A DNA stretch of 64,000 nucleotides from Cyclobacteriaceae bacterium (GTDB lineage Bacteria; Bacteroidota; Bacteroidia; Cytophagales; Cyclobacteriaceae): NCBI GenBank assembly GCA_028285685.1, contig JANQOR010000038.1, positions 186,001 to 250,000 on the forward strand, in the 5' to 3' direction. Shown here one piece after another: positions 63,987 to 64,000 of the stretch. The notes below the pieces were generated by a model. It did no database searches. It was not told where the DNA came from and was given only the letters and a program-made list of their open reading frames with translations. The translations under genes were made by a program, and so were the position numbers. The first letter of the stretch is position 1, and every line of letters starts with the position of its first letter.

Positions 63987-64000
63987 ATTTTTATTGAAAA

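Noticed and set aside
1-64000. CRISPR array, prophage, insertion sequence, tRNA or rRNA
   Set aside because: No regular repeat-spacer array, transposase or integrase, cloverleaf or rRNA segment was seen on either strand.

Overview
The window looks like part of the chromosome of a marine-type Bacteroidota, most likely order Cytophagales. The evidence is a type IX secretion (T9SS) substrate with a C-terminal sorting domain, PorQ and a PorE-like OmpA protein, PadR/duplicated-permease pairs, a TonB-dependent B12 receptor, CHAT-TPR proteins, and several TAnnTTTG (-7) promoter boxes of the Bacteroidota sigma factor. The sequence is AT-leaning and densely coded. I found no rRNA, tRNA, insertion sequence, phage or CRISPR array.

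Layout. 1-4.8 kb: end of a CysH-type reductase, a PadR/FtsX-permease pair and a small Omp85-like barrel. 4.7-9.3 kb (-): a tightly packed five-gene glycosyltransferase operon. 9.4-11.1 kb (-): three small single genes (DUF6265-like, AraC-type regulator, TfoX-like). 12.0-15.8 kb (-): a four-gene redox operon (FAD oxidoreductase, NosR/NapH-like membrane ferredoxin, DM13-domain lipoprotein, outer-membrane barrel) that I regard as the best candidate for an undescribed system. 16.0-23.8 kb: a small lipoprotein and a 2403-residue T9SS adhesin. 23.8-24.2 kb: a gene-free stretch with an operator-like palindrome and a possible structured RNA. 24.2-30.3 kb: vitamin B12 uptake (btuFCD on -, cobalamin riboswitch plus btuB on +) and meaB.

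30.4-37.5 kb holds an orphan CHASE2 protein, a FecR-like secreted protein, a probably frameshifted PH-like gene between two copies of a hairpin repeat, and a 1399-residue secreted TPR-CHAT protease-like protein. 37.6-40.5 kb encodes both subunits of B12-dependent methylmalonyl-CoA mutase, the expected consumer of the imported cobalamin and partner of MeaB. 40.7-53.8 kb is a housekeeping and envelope-proteostasis stretch: dnaA, a small STAS-like protein, an HtrA protease, dxr, rseP, a PorE-like protein, lon, porQ and hslU. 53.9-64 kb: an AraC-type membrane regulator, an amidohydrolase, a SixA-type phosphatase, an alpha-carbonic anhydrase, a GT9 transferase, an EVE-domain protein, a secreted unknown, pyrR, an aspartate carbamoyltransferase and purB.

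Two threads tie the window together. The first is B12: import, riboswitch, mutase and its G-protein chaperone. The second is the envelope: T9SS parts and a cargo, HtrA and RseP proteases, an Omp85-like protein, and secreted CHAT and CHASE2 proteins. An identical operator architecture (ATGTCAA-N4-TTGACAT) occurs twice, upstream of the redox operon and upstream of the candidate RNA, suggesting that one unknown regulator controls both.
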